Positions 15,481 through 24,421 of a DNA stretch of 27,480 nucleotides are shown here, piece by piece. The notes beneath the pieces were generated by a model. It saw nothing but the letters and a program-made list of their open reading frames with translations. It did not search any database and was not told the origin of the DNA. The stretch's first letter is position 1. Every line of letters starts with the position of its first letter. The stretch comes from DAIUCA01 sp964613675 (lineage in GTDB: Bacteria > Pseudomonadota > Gammaproteobacteria > Competibacterales > Competibacteraceae): positions 1 to 27,480 of the forward strand of contig CAZTIH010000024.1 of the NCBI GenBank assembly GCA_964613675.1, written 5' to 3'. The position numbers and the translations under genes are program-made.

Positions 15481-15626
15481 TCCATTGCCCTTCTCGCGAC
15501 TAGAACGGTGTGAACTTTGTGAGGTTCGAGTGAGGCATTGCGGCGCACCAACATCTCATCTTGTGGTGAACCCAACGCCCCCTCCGCGAGGTCTTCGCCA
15601 AGTCACCTGTCGGAATTCTGCACTCT

Positions 15627-17066
15627 ATGAACCTTATCTACTGGTTTCGCCGCGATTTACGTCTGCAAGACAACATTGCGTTGTCAGCGGCAGCCCGTTG
15701 CGGTGCTGTGTTACCCGTTTACCTTCTGGACGAGACCCGCACGAACGATTGGCCGTTGGGGGCGGCAAGTCGAACCTGGCTCCATCACAGCCTTGCGGCA
15801 CTCGATCAGGCGTTGCAGTCTCATCAGAACCGTCTGATTTTATGCCGTGGGGAGACGATTCAGACTTTATTGACACTCGTCGCGACCACAAACGCCACGG
15901 CCATTTATGCGAATGCTTTGCCGTTTCCCGATGAAATTGAGTTTGATCGACACGTCAAGGCGGCCCTCGCTGAACAGGGCGTTTCGCTTGAACTCTTTGA
16001 CGACGATTGGGGGGCGGCACTTTACGGGTTGCGAACCCAGTCGGGCGGCACTTTTCGGGTCTTTACGGCTTTTTGGAAATCGTTCTCTCAACAGAAAGTC
16101 AACCCTCCACTCCCCGCGCCGTGTAATTTGAGGGCGTTCCAAAATCTCCCTCAGTCGCTATCCCTCGAACAGCTCAATCTCTTACCCACTATTCCGTGGC
16201 ATCAGAATTTCTGGACGGTTTTTGAAGCCGGCGAGCAGGGGGCGTGGGCACGTTGGGAACAATTCGCGCCGACTGGATTGCAGAACTACGCCCGTCAACG
16301 GAATTTTCCGGCGGTGGAGGGGGTATCCCGACTGTCACCGCATCTTCATTTTGGCGAGATTACTCCACGACAACTGTGGTATGCCATTGAAAAACAAGTA
16401 AATAATCCGCTTTGCCATGAGGGAACCGAAGCCTTTTTACGGGAGCTGGGCTGGCGGGCATTCGCGCAATACATTCTGTTTCATCATTCTGATACGCCCA
16501 ACGAACCTTTAGATAAGCGTTTTAACCACTATCCTTGGGGGGAAAATCTGCACCTTTTAACGGCTTGGCAACGCGGTGAGACGGGAATTCCCCTTGTAGA
16601 TGCAGGGATGCGCCAACTTTGGCAAGAGGGCTGGATGCACAATCGTGTGCGGATGATTACGGCTTCTTTTCTGGTGAAAAACGGACGTCTGCGATGGCAA
16701 CTGGGCGCACGGTGGTTTTGGGACTGTCTCCTCGACGCTAATTTGGCGAGTAACACCTTAGGTTGGCAGTGGGTAACGGGTTGTGGTACGGACGCGGCCC
16801 CGTATTTCCGCGTGTTTAATCCCGTGAAGCAGGCCGAGGATTACGACCCAGATGGTCTTTACATTGCCCGTTATCTACCCGAATTAGCAGATTTACCGCC
16901 AAAATGGCGTCGTCAACCGTTCGCTGCCCCCTTTAAGGAATTACAGAACGCGGGGGTGCGTCTGGATCAGAATTATCCTCGTCCGATTTTGGATTTAGGC
17001 ACCAGCCGCCAAGCTGCCCTCGCTGGGTTTGCAACGATTAAGAAGTCACTAAAGCTTGATCTGTAA
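15627..17066 (+). CDS. phrB: Deoxyribodipyrimidine (CPD) photolyase, class I
   Basis: This 479-aa flavoprotein repairs UV-induced cyclobutane pyrimidine dimers using blue light. The N-terminal antenna domain begins IYWFRRDLRLQDN and has VLPVYLLDE. The FAD-binding helical domain shows SRLSPHLHFGEI, FLRELGWRAFAQ, GIPLVDAGMRQL, GWMHNRVRM and ASFLVKN. It continues with ASNTLGWQW and the PYFRVFNP loop. The Asn of ASNTLGWQW falls at the FAD-N5 position of CPD photolyases (E. coli Asn378), and the Trp residues of the electron-transfer chain appear present. Length is typical. ATG 15627 lies at the start of homology; the Shine-Dalgarno is weak. A cryptochrome is the alternative. Confidence 0.93.
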   Translation: MNLIYWFRRDLRLQDNIALSAAARCGAVLPVYLLDETRTNDWPLGAASRTWLHHSLAALDQALQSHQNRLILCRGETIQTLLTLVATTNATAIYANALPFPDEIEFDRHVKAALAEQGVSLELFDDDWGAALYGLRTQSGGTFRVFTAFWKSFSQQKVNPPLPAPCNLRAFQNLPQSLSLEQLNLLPTIPWHQNFWTVFEAGEQGAWARWEQFAPTGLQNYARQRNFPAVEGVSRLSPHLHFGEITPRQLWYAIEKQVNNPLCHEGTEAFLRELGWRAFAQYILFHHSDTPNEPLDKRFNHYPWGENLHLLTAWQRGETGIPLVDAGMRQLWQEGWMHNRVRMITASFLVKNGRLRWQLGARWFWDCLLDANLASNTLGWQWVTGCGTDAAPYFRVFNPVKQAEDYDPDGLYIARYLPELADLPPKWRRQPFAAPFKELQNAGVRLDQNYPRPILDLGTSRQAALAGFATIKKSLKLDL

Positions 17067-17092
17067 TCCGAGTGGGTAGGGGCATTCATTCT

Positions 17093-17932
17093 TCACCTTA
17101 GAGTTTTGTCGATTCGACTGTGGGCATTTGCTTGCGGAAAAAACACGGTCTGCCCGTCGATCTGAAAGCTCGCAATAGTCTGTTGCCCAATGTCACTCAT
17201 CAACCAGTCAATAAACCGCTGTCCCAACGCCACTTTGATATGGTGATGTTTGTTGGGGCTGACCAAAATGACACCGTAAGGGTTGTGTAATAATGGGTCG
17301 TTCTGAAGTAGTAGAGTGAGATTTCGTGGGTTTCTGAATGTAGCCCAAGTAGCTCGGTCAGCGATGACATAACCGTCTAAAGCGGCCGCTATGTTAAGCG
17401 TCGCCCCCATTCCAGAACCCGTTTCGCGATACCAAGCCTCCCCCACTGGCGAGATTTCTGCTGATTGCCACAAACGCAACTCGGCTTTGTGCGTCCCGCT
17501 ATCGTCGCCACGCGAAAAAAACAAATGCTCGGTCTGCACAATATTGTGTAATGCTGTTTCAATATCAGGAGCATCCATGACCGTTGCAGGATCAGAAAGC
17601 GGACCGATTAACACAAAATCGTTATACATCAATGGAAATCGCTTTACCCCAAAACCGTCAGCAACGAATTTTTCCTCTGAAGCGGTATCGTGAACCAGCA
17701 GAACATCGGCATCTCCCCGTTCTGCTAAACGAATTGCTTGTCCCGTCCCCACCGCAATGACGCGAACCTCTATTCCCGTCATCATTCGGAACTTGGGCAA
17801 AATATGGTCGAACAGTCCAGAATCTCGAGTGGAAGTTGTTGATGCAACTGTGATAAAGGGTTCTGCGGCTTGAACAAACATCATCAACAACAGATTCAAG
17901 ATCAATGGAATGATAAGTCGCACAACAGACAT
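17093..17932 (-). CDS. tupA: Tungstate ABC transporter, substrate-binding protein TupA
   Basis: The 279-aa periplasmic protein has a signal peptide (LIIPLILNLLLMMFVQA, cleavage near QAAEP). The TupA signature ASTTSTRDSGLFDHILP follows, with TTST supplying oxyanion contacts. Further conserved pieces are GTGQAIRLAERGDADVLLVHD, YNDFVLIGP, FFSRGDDSGTHKAE and ETGSGMGATL. TupA binds tungstate with high selectivity over molybdate; tungsten serves enzymes such as some formate dehydrogenases and aldehyde oxidoreductases. The ATG follows AGAGG by about 7 bases. It is the last gene of a tupB-tupC-tupA operon, 28 bases after tupC; this order differs from the commoner tupABC. Confidence 0.93.
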   Translation of the reverse strand: MSVVRLIIPLILNLLLMMFVQAAEPFITVASTTSTRDSGLFDHILPKFRMMTGIEVRVIAVGTGQAIRLAERGDADVLLVHDTASEEKFVADGFGVKRFPLMYNDFVLIGPLSDPATVMDAPDIETALHNIVQTEHLFFSRGDDSGTHKAELRLWQSAEISPVGEAWYRETGSGMGATLNIAAALDGYVIADRATWATFRNPRNLTLLLQNDPLLHNPYGVILVSPNKHHHIKVALGQRFIDWLMSDIGQQTIASFQIDGQTVFFPQANAHSRIDKTLR

Positions 17933-17960
17933 AGTTTAGCCTCTATAGAGCACATTAAAA

Positions 17961-18704
17961 TCAAACATAATCAAGGAGTTGCCCCCGCAGAAAAGCCTGC
18001 GCGGCAATGGAAACGGGTTGAATGAAAAAAGTCCGCGCATCGGTAATTTCTAACAACTCACCGTGATGTAGAAACATCACTCGGTCTGCAAGCCGTCGCG
18101 CCTGTTGTAGATCATGAGTTGCTAACCACAACCCCACACCCGTGGCGCGAATTCGCTTTAACTGTTCTTCGAGATGGGCAGTGGCACCGGGATCCAGATG
18201 ATTGGCTGGTTCGTCTAGCAGAAGATTTCGAGGGCGCAACATCCATGCCCTTGCTAAAGCCAGTCGTTGCTGTTCGCCGCCTGACAAACGCCGTGCACCA
18301 TCCCGTGCTCTCCTTGAAAGTTTTGCAAATTCAAGCGCTTTTTCAATGTGTTGTTGCTGATCGACGAAGGGAACCCCATTGATCTGCAACGCATGACGTA
18401 GATTACTCTCAACAGAACGACGCAATAAAACAGGTTTCTGTAAAACAAATCCTAGTGCACGACGACAACTTTGCGGACTCTGATCATCCCAAAAAATCTG
18501 CCCAGTCGTTGTTGTCAATAACCCCTGACACAGACGAAGCAATACGCTTTTACCGGCGCCATTAGGCCCGAGAAGCACCGTCAATCCCGTGCTGGGCAAC
18601 ATAAAGTTTAAGTTCTGAAGAATTTGTTTCCCAGAAATTTGGTAGTTCAAATTCTGGACACGAAGCGCCATGCCTAAAGCCAATTCACTTTGCAAATCAA
18701 GCAT
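17961..18704 (-). CDS. tupC: Tungstate ABC transporter, ATP-binding protein TupC
   Basis: The ABC ATPase (247 aa) has Walker A GPNGAGKS, Q-loop FVLQKP, signature LSGGEQQRLALARA, Walker B NLLLDEPANHLDP and switch His in ATHDL. It energises tungstate uptake with TupB on the cytoplasmic face. I prefer the ATG at 18702-18704, six bases after GGGAG; the ATG at 18708-18710 sits directly against that Shine-Dalgarno. Either start overlaps the 3' end of tupB, implying translational coupling. Confidence 0.92.
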   Translation of the reverse strand: MLDLQSELALGMALRVQNLNYQISGKQILQNLNFMLPSTGLTVLLGPNGAGKSVLLRLCQGLLTTTTGQIFWDDQSPQSCRRALGFVLQKPVLLRRSVESNLRHALQINGVPFVDQQQHIEKALEFAKLSRRARDGARRLSGGEQQRLALARAWMLRPRNLLLDEPANHLDPGATAHLEEQLKRIRATGVGLWLATHDLQQARRLADRVMFLHHGELLEITDARTFFIQPVSIAAQAFLRGQLLDYV

Positions 18705-19398
18705 TTGCATCTCCCAGCTGTCGCAATACTAAGACACCAATATTGACCAATAAGGCGAGGAAAAGCAGCAGAAATCCTAGTGCCAGGGCCAATGGCAGAT
18801 CGCCACGACTAGTTTCTAGAGCGATTGCTGTTGTCATGATACGGGTGTGATTAGCAATGTTGCCGCCCACCAGAATGACCGCTCCCACTTCTGATAAAGC
18901 CCGCCCCAACCCAGCTAGACAAGCGGTTAAGAGTCGCGAACGCCCTTCCCACAACAAAGTCGTCATCGTGGCCCAAGTTGAAGCATTAAGCACCCGAAGT
19001 TGTTCGTCATACTCTCGTTGTAAATCTCGCAAATGCTCATAGCTGATGACGGTAATAACGGGAAAAATCAGAATGGTTTGCGCAATAATCATTGCATTTG
19101 GCGTAAATAACAGTTGCAATTCACCCAGAGGGCCACTACGCGAGAGCGCTAAATAAACAAATAGTCCCACGACCACAGGCGGAAGTCCCAAGGCCGTACT
19201 CAACAGGGCGACCAAGGCGCTACGCCCAAAAAAAGGCCGTAATACCAAAGCTGCCGCAATCGGTAATGCTAAAAAAGTCGCAATTAAAAGGGCTGTAAAA
19301 CTCACATGTAGCGATAACCAGATGATCTGCCAAAGCTGCGGATCACCCCTTAGAAGTAAGTGGCCTGCCAGTAAAAAGGCATCGGAAATCTCGTTCAC
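18697..19398 (-). CDS. tupB: Tungstate ABC transporter, permease TupB
   Basis: The 233-aa inner-membrane permease has about five to six hydrophobic helices, including SFTALLIATFLALPIAAALVL and LPPVVVGLFVYLAL. The cytoplasmic coupling motif EVGAVILVGGNI (EAA loop, from LGRALSEVG) is characteristic of TupB/ModB-type permeases. The start is GTG (complement of 19396-19398) with no strong Shine-Dalgarno; no earlier in-frame ATG fits. It is the first gene of the tupBCA operon, so the promoter should lie in 19399-19600, a region shared with the divergent proQ-like gene. No recognisable molybdate/tungstate riboswitch is seen there. Confidence 0.92.
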   Translation of the reverse strand: MNEISDAFLLAGHLLLRGDPQLWQIIWLSLHVSFTALLIATFLALPIAAALVLRPFFGRSALVALLSTALGLPPVVVGLFVYLALSRSGPLGELQLLFTPNAMIIAQTILIFPVITVISYEHLRDLQREYDEQLRVLNASTWATMTTLLWEGRSRLLTACLAGLGRALSEVGAVILVGGNIANHTRIMTTAIALETSRGDLPLALALGFLLLFLALLVNIGVLVLRQLGDANA

Positions 19399-19557
19399 AG
19401 TATCAGCGGATTCATGATTTTGTTACGGACTAAAATTGCAAATTTTGTAGTTACCTGTCTATTTTCGTAAAAAATGCAGATTAAAACTCTTTTTTAGAAA
19501 ACTCTCTTTTTTGTGTTTCCTACAAGGAGTGCCCAATAGAATGAGAAATCACTAAAC

Positions 19558-19637
19558 TGCACGGCCTTTTTGCGGCCCCAATAGTCGGGTTCGCGGCATT
19601 TTTCCTGCTTTGGCTGTAGCCAACTTGTCTTGAGGAC
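19558..19637 (+). promoter_or_regulatory. Structured 5' leader of the ProQ-family gene
   Basis: The leader before the ATG at 19645 contains GGCC-tttttgc-GGCC (about 19563-19577). A GC-rich stretch ending GCGGCATTTTT follows (19593-19603), then the perfect hairpin TTGGCT-gt-AGCCAA (19610-19623) just before the Shine-Dalgarno TGAGGAC. Such structure could control translation or attenuate transcription. This is pattern evidence only. Confidence 0.35.
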
Positions 19638-19644
19638 GATTTAC

Positions 19645-20673
19645 ATGAGCGATTTGCCAACCTCTGCGACTAACTCTGCCGCCGAGCTGCCCCTTGCGAA
19701 TGAACTACCCGAACCTTTTACCTCGTCAGATCAGCCCATCGCCAATCAAATCACTGAGACATCTGAACCGATGGCCGTCGCAGAAACGGCAGAAACTTCG
19801 GAACCCTCGTCTGAAGAGGAAAAGTCCGATGAACCCTCGTCCCCTTCAGCTCATGAGCAGCGACATCAGCGGGCGAGGGTTTTATTACACAAACTCTGTG
19901 AAACCTATCCACAGGCTTTTTTCCCGCTCTATCAACGAGTGATCAAACCCCTAAAGATCAACATTCATCTGGAACTGCTAGAACAAATTTCAGAATGGGG
20001 ATACAGCAAGGCGGATTTGCGCTTGGCGATGGTGAAATATACGCGCACCCGACGCTATCAACAGAGTTTGATTCATGAAGCACAACGCATTGATTTAAAA
20101 GGCGAATTAGCAGGCGAAGTCACTGAAGAACAGCGGCAAATTGCTCGGGATAATCTTCCTAAGTTCCCGTTGAGAAGATCGAATAAACCCGAACAGACCA
20201 CTGATGAATCAGAAATTCATTCTGAAGTGACAGCCGAATCTCAGTCATCAGATGCGTTAGTTTCGGAGAAACCTAAAATTAATCGTCAGAGAAAACGACA
20301 TTTTGTGCCAAAAACTTCAGAGCCCCGAGAAAGTTCGGTAACTTCTCCTTCGGAAGATTTGCGGCCCGCTTCGTTACCTCATACAGATGCTGCTCCCAAC
20401 GACTCCTCGACTAAACCCATTAAACTTGGCCGTCCCTCCTGGCGAAAACCGCAATCTAAAGCGACGCATGATTCTGATGGTGCCCCAAAATTACAGAAAT
20501 CCTCGGAAAAATCCGTCCACACAGTTCCCTCAACCGACAAACCTCGTCGTCAGCTCGATCCTAAACTCATTGCAGAATTGCAAGCTAAAATGAGCCGTAA
20601 AGCGAGCGTTGGCAGTACGGATGACGTCGCTTCTGCTATTAACCCCTCTTCTGATAGTGACGAGACTTCATAA
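19645..20673 (+). CDS. ProQ/FinO-family RNA chaperone with long disordered tails
   Basis: The 342-aa protein carries a FinO/ProQ RNA-binding domain at about residues 74-172. Landmarks are LCETYPQAFF, VIKPLKINIHLELLEQ, LRLAMVKYTRTRRYQQSL and IDLKGELAGEVTEEQ. ProQ proteins bind sRNAs and mRNA 3' ends. Before it lie about 70 acidic Ser/Glu/Pro-rich residues. After it come about 170 low-complexity, Ser/Pro/Lys-rich residues, with KPKINRQRKRH and RPSWRKPQSK basic patches and a short helical LDPKLIAELQAKMSRK. E. coli ProQ is 232 aa and ends in a Tudor-like domain, which I do not see here. ATG 19645 follows TGAGGAC; a TTG at 19630 is in frame but inside that site. Confidence 0.85.
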   Translation: MSDLPTSATNSAAELPLANELPEPFTSSDQPIANQITETSEPMAVAETAETSEPSSEEEKSDEPSSPSAHEQRHQRARVLLHKLCETYPQAFFPLYQRVIKPLKINIHLELLEQISEWGYSKADLRLAMVKYTRTRRYQQSLIHEAQRIDLKGELAGEVTEEQRQIARDNLPKFPLRRSNKPEQTTDESEIHSEVTAESQSSDALVSEKPKINRQRKRHFVPKTSEPRESSVTSPSEDLRPASLPHTDAAPNDSSTKPIKLGRPSWRKPQSKATHDSDGAPKLQKSSEKSVHTVPSTDKPRRQLDPKLIAELQAKMSRKASVGSTDDVASAINPSSDSDETS

Positions 20674-20704
20674 AATAGGGAAAAGAAAGGCGCTCGACCT
20701 CATC

Positions 20705-21484
20705 TCACTCGACTTCTAATGTCGCGATAACGGGGGCATGATCGGAAGGGCGCGGCAATCTCCGTGGCCCTTCATCTATTTCGCAGGTGTGACAATGTTT
20801 TGCCAAAAAATCATTTAATAAAATCAAGTCAATTCGCAATCCGCGATTCCGTGCAAACCCATTGGTACGATAATCCCACCAGCTAAAACGCTGGGCTACC
20901 GAATTAACTAAACGAAAAGCATCGCGCATTCCCAAATCAGCTAATTCTCGTAATGCCTGACGTTCTAATGGGCTACAATGCAGCTTATCTTTCCAGGCAA
21001 TGGGGTCATAAACATCGCAGTCATCCGGTGCGATATTAAAATCTCCCAGAATAGCGAGTTGTGAATGGCGTTCTAATTCGCTTGCTATTTGGCGATGTAA
21101 TGCTTTTAGCCATGCTAATTTATATTCAAATTTCTCGCTATCCAATGCCTGACCGTTGGGCACATAAACATTGTAAATCCGCAAGTTACCAATAGTCGCC
21201 GCGATAATCCGCCGTTGGGGATCCTCAAAATGAGGTAAATCGGTGAGGATATTTTCACCCGCTAATTTTGTTATTAATGCAACGCCATTATAACTCTTTT
21301 GCCCTGCCCAATACGCCCGGTAATTCAGCGCCGAAAATGCCTCAATAGGAAAATGTTTCTCCTCCATTTTAATCTCTTGTAGTGCCAAAACATCGGGTTG
21401 GTTTTCAATTAGCCAATGTAGGACCTGTTCAAGACGAACTTTTAGGGAGTTCACATTCCACGAGGCAATTTTCATGAGCGCCAT
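20705..21484 (-). CDS. xthA: Exodeoxyribonuclease III
   Basis: The 259-aa enzyme is a Mg-dependent AP endonuclease and 3'-5' exonuclease in base-excision repair. It has all the EEP-fold catalytic motifs: SWNVNSL (Asn10), LQEIKM (Glu37), VYVPNG, ILGDFNIAP (Asp and Asn), LRIDLILL and the terminal SDHAPVIA (Asp-His pair). Length is close to E. coli XthA. The first ATG (complement of 21482-21484) follows AAGAG; a second ATG nine bases later (MKIASWN) matches the family start equally well. It is convergent with the ProQ-family gene. Confidence 0.94.
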   Translation of the reverse strand: MALMKIASWNVNSLKVRLEQVLHWLIENQPDVLALQEIKMEEKHFPIEAFSALNYRAYWAGQKSYNGVALITKLAGENILTDLPHFEDPQRRIIAATIGNLRIYNVYVPNGQALDSEKFEYKLAWLKALHRQIASELERHSQLAILGDFNIAPDDCDVYDPIAWKDKLHCSPLERQALRELADLGMRDAFRLVNSVAQRFSWWDYRTNGFARNRGLRIDLILLNDFLAKHCHTCEIDEGPRRLPRPSDHAPVIATLEVE

Positions 21485-21503
21485 ATTTGATCTCTTAAAC
21501 GAC

Positions 21504-22298
21504 TTAAAAAATTGGCTTTCGAGTTGCGCGCAGTTTTGCGTGTTGGGCGTAAAGTCTGAGGAGAATGGTGTTTAGCTCTTCAGATAAGTAGTAATCGAGC
21601 TTTTCGATCCACTCATTCGGAATACCAAAACGCGCTTCGGCAACCGCTCCGGCAATTGCCGCTTGTGTATCTGCATCTCCGCCAATAGATACGGCGTTAC
21701 GGATGGCATCAATGAAATCGGTGGCTTCTAATGCACAAATCAACGCTTCAGGGACGCTGATTTGGCAGGTTTCGTTGAAAGTACAGACTTCTCTTACTTC
21801 GTCTACAGAACGACTTAAATCGTAATTATATTTTTCTGTGATGAATTGACGAATTTCATTGCTGGACTTTCCTTCAAACGCCCACCAAATAGCGGCAGTG
21901 GTTGCGTATGCCCCCTTCAATCCTTCTGGATGATTATGCGTAATGGCGGTAATGAGAGAGGCATTTGCAATCGCATCTTCAAAACTAGTCGCTAATAGGG
22001 CAGCATTACTTACTCTCATGGCGGCTCCATTACCAAAACTGTGGTAAGGCTGAGGGTCATCACTTCTAATCCAACGCCGAAACATTCCGCCATAACCGCG
22101 ATGCGGATAACGTTTGCAAAAATCATGAAGGGTTTCTGCTGGATTGAGCTGGTCGAGCAATGCCAACCCTAAGGCCACCGTGCAAACAGTGTCGTCGGTA
22201 AAATCGGAACCTTCATTGAAAAGCGGAAAATCCTTACTTTTATAAGGATGAAATTCGTAAGTTGAACCAATAATGTCACCTAAAATTGCGCCACGCAT
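21504..22298 (-). CDS. ADP-ribosylglycohydrolase family protein
   Basis: The 264-aa protein belongs to the DraG/ARH family, which removes ADP-ribose from proteins, nucleic acids or small molecules using two Mg ions. It begins MRGAILGDIIGSTYEF, has the metal-site motif FTDDT (residues 33-37) and GYGGMFRRW, and ends with SIGGDADTQAAIAGAVAEA, the second metal motif. The ATG at 22296-22298 follows AAAGGTGAG with ideal spacing; an upstream frame opening to 22340 is not needed. It lies 19 bases from the xthA start on the same strand, so the two may be co-transcribed. No ADP-ribosyltransferase (DraT) gene is visible, so the substrate is unknown. Confidence 0.88.
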   Translation of the reverse strand: MRGAILGDIIGSTYEFHPYKSKDFPLFNEGSDFTDDTVCTVALGLALLDQLNPAETLHDFCKRYPHRGYGGMFRRWIRSDDPQPYHSFGNGAAMRVSNAALLATSFEDAIANASLITAITHNHPEGLKGAYATTAAIWWAFEGKSSNEIRQFITEKYNYDLSRSVDEVREVCTFNETCQISVPEALICALEATDFIDAIRNAVSIGGDADTQAAIAGAVAEARFGIPNEWIEKLDYYLSEELNTILLRLYAQHAKLRATRKPIF

Positions 22299-22348
22299 TG
22301 TTCTCACCTTTGGCAATATGATTGTCGAAATTAAAGCCATCAGAGATT

Positions 22349-23095
22349 ATGACATTAAGATGTTTTATTGACAGCCCGTTGGCGGTTCAACAACGGCTTG
22401 AATTACCAGCGGCGACTTATCATCACGCCCTCCGTGTTAGGCGACTGCAATTAAATGATCAGCTCATCCTATTTAATGGATTAGGGGGCGAATATATCGG
22501 GCAATTAGTTGAAATCACTAAAAAAACAGCTCAAATTCATTTGCAGCAATTTATTCCCAAAGATACCCAATCCCCTTTGGGTATTACCCTAATTCAAGGG
22601 ATTGCGAAGGGCGAAAAAATGGATTTTATTTTACAAAAATCTACCGAGTTGGGCGTTCAAGCGATACAACCTCTGTATTGTCAATACGGTGTCTGCTCGT
22701 GGTCTTCAGAACAAATCGAACGCAAGATGAAACATTGGCAGCAAGTGACAATTTCTGCTTGTGAACAATCAGGACGTTGCGATTTACCCATTCTGCATCG
22801 CCCGCAGTCTCTTGAGAATTGGTTAGCTAATTCATTGAATAAAAAAGATTTTAATCACAATCGACTGCTCTTAAGTCCCAAAGCGCATCATTCTCTAAAC
22901 ACTTGCTCAATCGCGCCTCAGACACCGATCTATCTGTTAATTGGTCCAGAAGGGGGCTTGCATGTAAATGAAATGGCGCTTGTAAAGCGTGAGAATTTTA
23001 CAGAGGTTCGCTTAGGGCCCCGCATTTTGCGCACAGAAACGGCGGGTCTTACAGCATTGGCTATTCTGCAAGCAAAATTTGGCGATTTAACCTAG
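22349..23095 (+). CDS. rsmE: 16S rRNA m3U1498 methyltransferase RsmE
   Basis: The 248-aa SPOUT-class enzyme methylates N3 of U1498 in 16S rRNA. The N-terminal PUA-like domain has TYHHALRVRRLQLNDQLILFNG. The knotted domain shows LIQGIAKGEKMDFILQKSTELGV, EQSGRCDLP, LLIGPEGG (SAM-binding loop) and LGPRILRTETAGLTAL. All key family motifs are intact. I chose ATG 22349 (MTLRCFID) over a TTG at 22322 because family members start with a similar short strand and CAGAG lies upstream. It is divergent from the ADP-ribosylglycohydrolase with about 50 bases between starts. Confidence 0.94.
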   Translation: MTLRCFIDSPLAVQQRLELPAATYHHALRVRRLQLNDQLILFNGLGGEYIGQLVEITKKTAQIHLQQFIPKDTQSPLGITLIQGIAKGEKMDFILQKSTELGVQAIQPLYCQYGVCSWSSEQIERKMKHWQQVTISACEQSGRCDLPILHRPQSLENWLANSLNKKDFNHNRLLLSPKAHHSLNTCSIAPQTPIYLLIGPEGGLHVNEMALVKRENFTEVRLGPRILRTETAGLTALAILQAKFGDLT

Positions 23096-23108
23096 TTTTT
23101 CTTGGGGC

Positions 23109-24407
23109 TTAGTTACGCCGCTCGCGCCATTCACAGCGTTGTTCAACTAATTCTGTAGTTTCAGGTTGACCGATTCCCCACACCATCAGATCAATCACAC
23201 GCGGATCGATTTCGTAGTCGTTATGAGCGTTAATTGGGTTCGCGATGCCGCCCACAATCGGTAGTGACTGCACTGGCGCAATGTTAATCAGAACATCTGT
23301 GAAAGCAGGGCAGACTCGTGAATCCACAAAATCATCTGCAAATCGCGGTGCAACGGGGTAGCTTAGAATGTCATTGGGATCGCTGAAAGCCATAATAGAT
23401 AATTGCCGAAAATGTCGATGTTCGTACTGCCGTCCTTCTGCACGACAATAATCGTCTATTTGACCAACAACTGGAGGTCGATCAAATCCCATCTGTAAGA
23501 GAGGCAATTGATTGGCTAACATGTAAATTGGAATGGTGGTTTGCTGCAATGTACGCCGTAATGACTGCCGATTTTGATCGTTTATTGGATCATTATTACG
23601 GGCAATAGATTGTAAGGTATCTAAGATAATTCGGCTGCCCAAACTATGGGTAATAATCGCAAAATGATCTTGGGCTAATTGATGCGCCGAGTTTGGGTGA
23701 TAGGGATTACAAAATTGGGTAACGCGATCGGGTAAATCGTCCCAATCTCCTTGGGTCATCCAACACATGGCTTGACTTACTGCCGATAAAATGTGTGGTT
23801 GATATTGCCCTAAATAAATTAAGGGATCGGGAATACTATTGTTGAAAAAAGTTTTCAAACTAGCGTTAAGTGGTGCTCGCCTAAAGGAAAATTCGTAAGA
23901 ACTATCGAAATCAAGCTGTCGTTTTTGAGCCGCAGTAATCATGGCCCATGTAAGTTCGTAAAATAATAACTCTTGCGTTTCTTCTCGGTTTTGATAGCGA
24001 TGAACTCGCAAATGCCCTATGGGGCCTTCAAAATCTTGATGTTCCCAATCGGAAGGCAACGGTATTTCAATTTCGCGAAATTGCCCTGCAATTACGGATA
24101 ATCCTAACGCATCCATTAACTTGCTTTGTAAGCGTGCCGAATAGCCTGGCAACTGATTGCCAATACCATGCACCATTAATACTTTTAATTGAGCATTATT
24201 TCTGGCATCGCGCTGGGCTAATTCTTGACCCAATCCCGTCTGTTGTCGACCATTAATCAGACAAATGGGACGATCTACCCATTCATCTGCTGGGCGGTTT
24301 GCAGACATAATCCCTTCTGTAATTCCCCGTGCAATATCTGCACATCCACTCAAAGTTACCATCAACACATTGATCGAAATCAGTAAAGTCAGTTGATTTA
24401 ACCTCAT
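23109..24407 (-). CDS. Lipoprotein with alpha/beta-hydrolase (lipase-like) fold
   Basis: The 432-aa protein has a lipoprotein signal peptide with lipobox TLSGC (Cys22), so it should be anchored in the inner or outer membrane. The domain shows VLMVHGIGNQ (oxyanion-hole region, His80), a nucleophile elbow IITHSLGSRIILDTL with Ser255, and candidate Asp in FSDPNDILSY. NAHNDYEID supplies a candidate catalytic His near the C-terminus. The elbow has Thr where GxSxG has Gly (THSLG). A large insertion between residues 100 and 245 is unrecognised. The substrate is unknown; esterase or lipase activity is inference. The ATG follows GAGGGG. It is convergent with rsmE, 13 bases between stops. Confidence 0.82.
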   Translation of the reverse strand: MRLNQLTLLISINVLMVTLSGCADIARGITEGIMSANRPADEWVDRPICLINGRQQTGLGQELAQRDARNNAQLKVLMVHGIGNQLPGYSARLQSKLMDALGLSVIAGQFREIEIPLPSDWEHQDFEGPIGHLRVHRYQNREETQELLFYELTWAMITAAQKRQLDFDSSYEFSFRRAPLNASLKTFFNNSIPDPLIYLGQYQPHILSAVSQAMCWMTQGDWDDLPDRVTQFCNPYHPNSAHQLAQDHFAIITHSLGSRIILDTLQSIARNNDPINDQNRQSLRRTLQQTTIPIYMLANQLPLLQMGFDRPPVVGQIDDYCRAEGRQYEHRHFRQLSIMAFSDPNDILSYPVAPRFADDFVDSRVCPAFTDVLINIAPVQSLPIVGGIANPINAHNDYEIDPRVIDLMVWGIGQPETTELVEQRCEWRERRN

Positions 24408-24421
24408 TACAGATACCCCTC

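Noticed and set aside
15057..15503. Overlapping plus-strand ORFs of 97-148 codons in the gap before the photolyase gene
   Set aside because: Composition is low-complexity and unlike proteins, one start lies inside the SPFH gene, and the hairpin-rich DNA explains the open frames better.
19399..19640. Molybdenum/tungsten cofactor riboswitch or ModE-type operator upstream of tupB
   Set aside because: I could not fit the sequence to the conserved core of such an element; only generic hairpins are visible.
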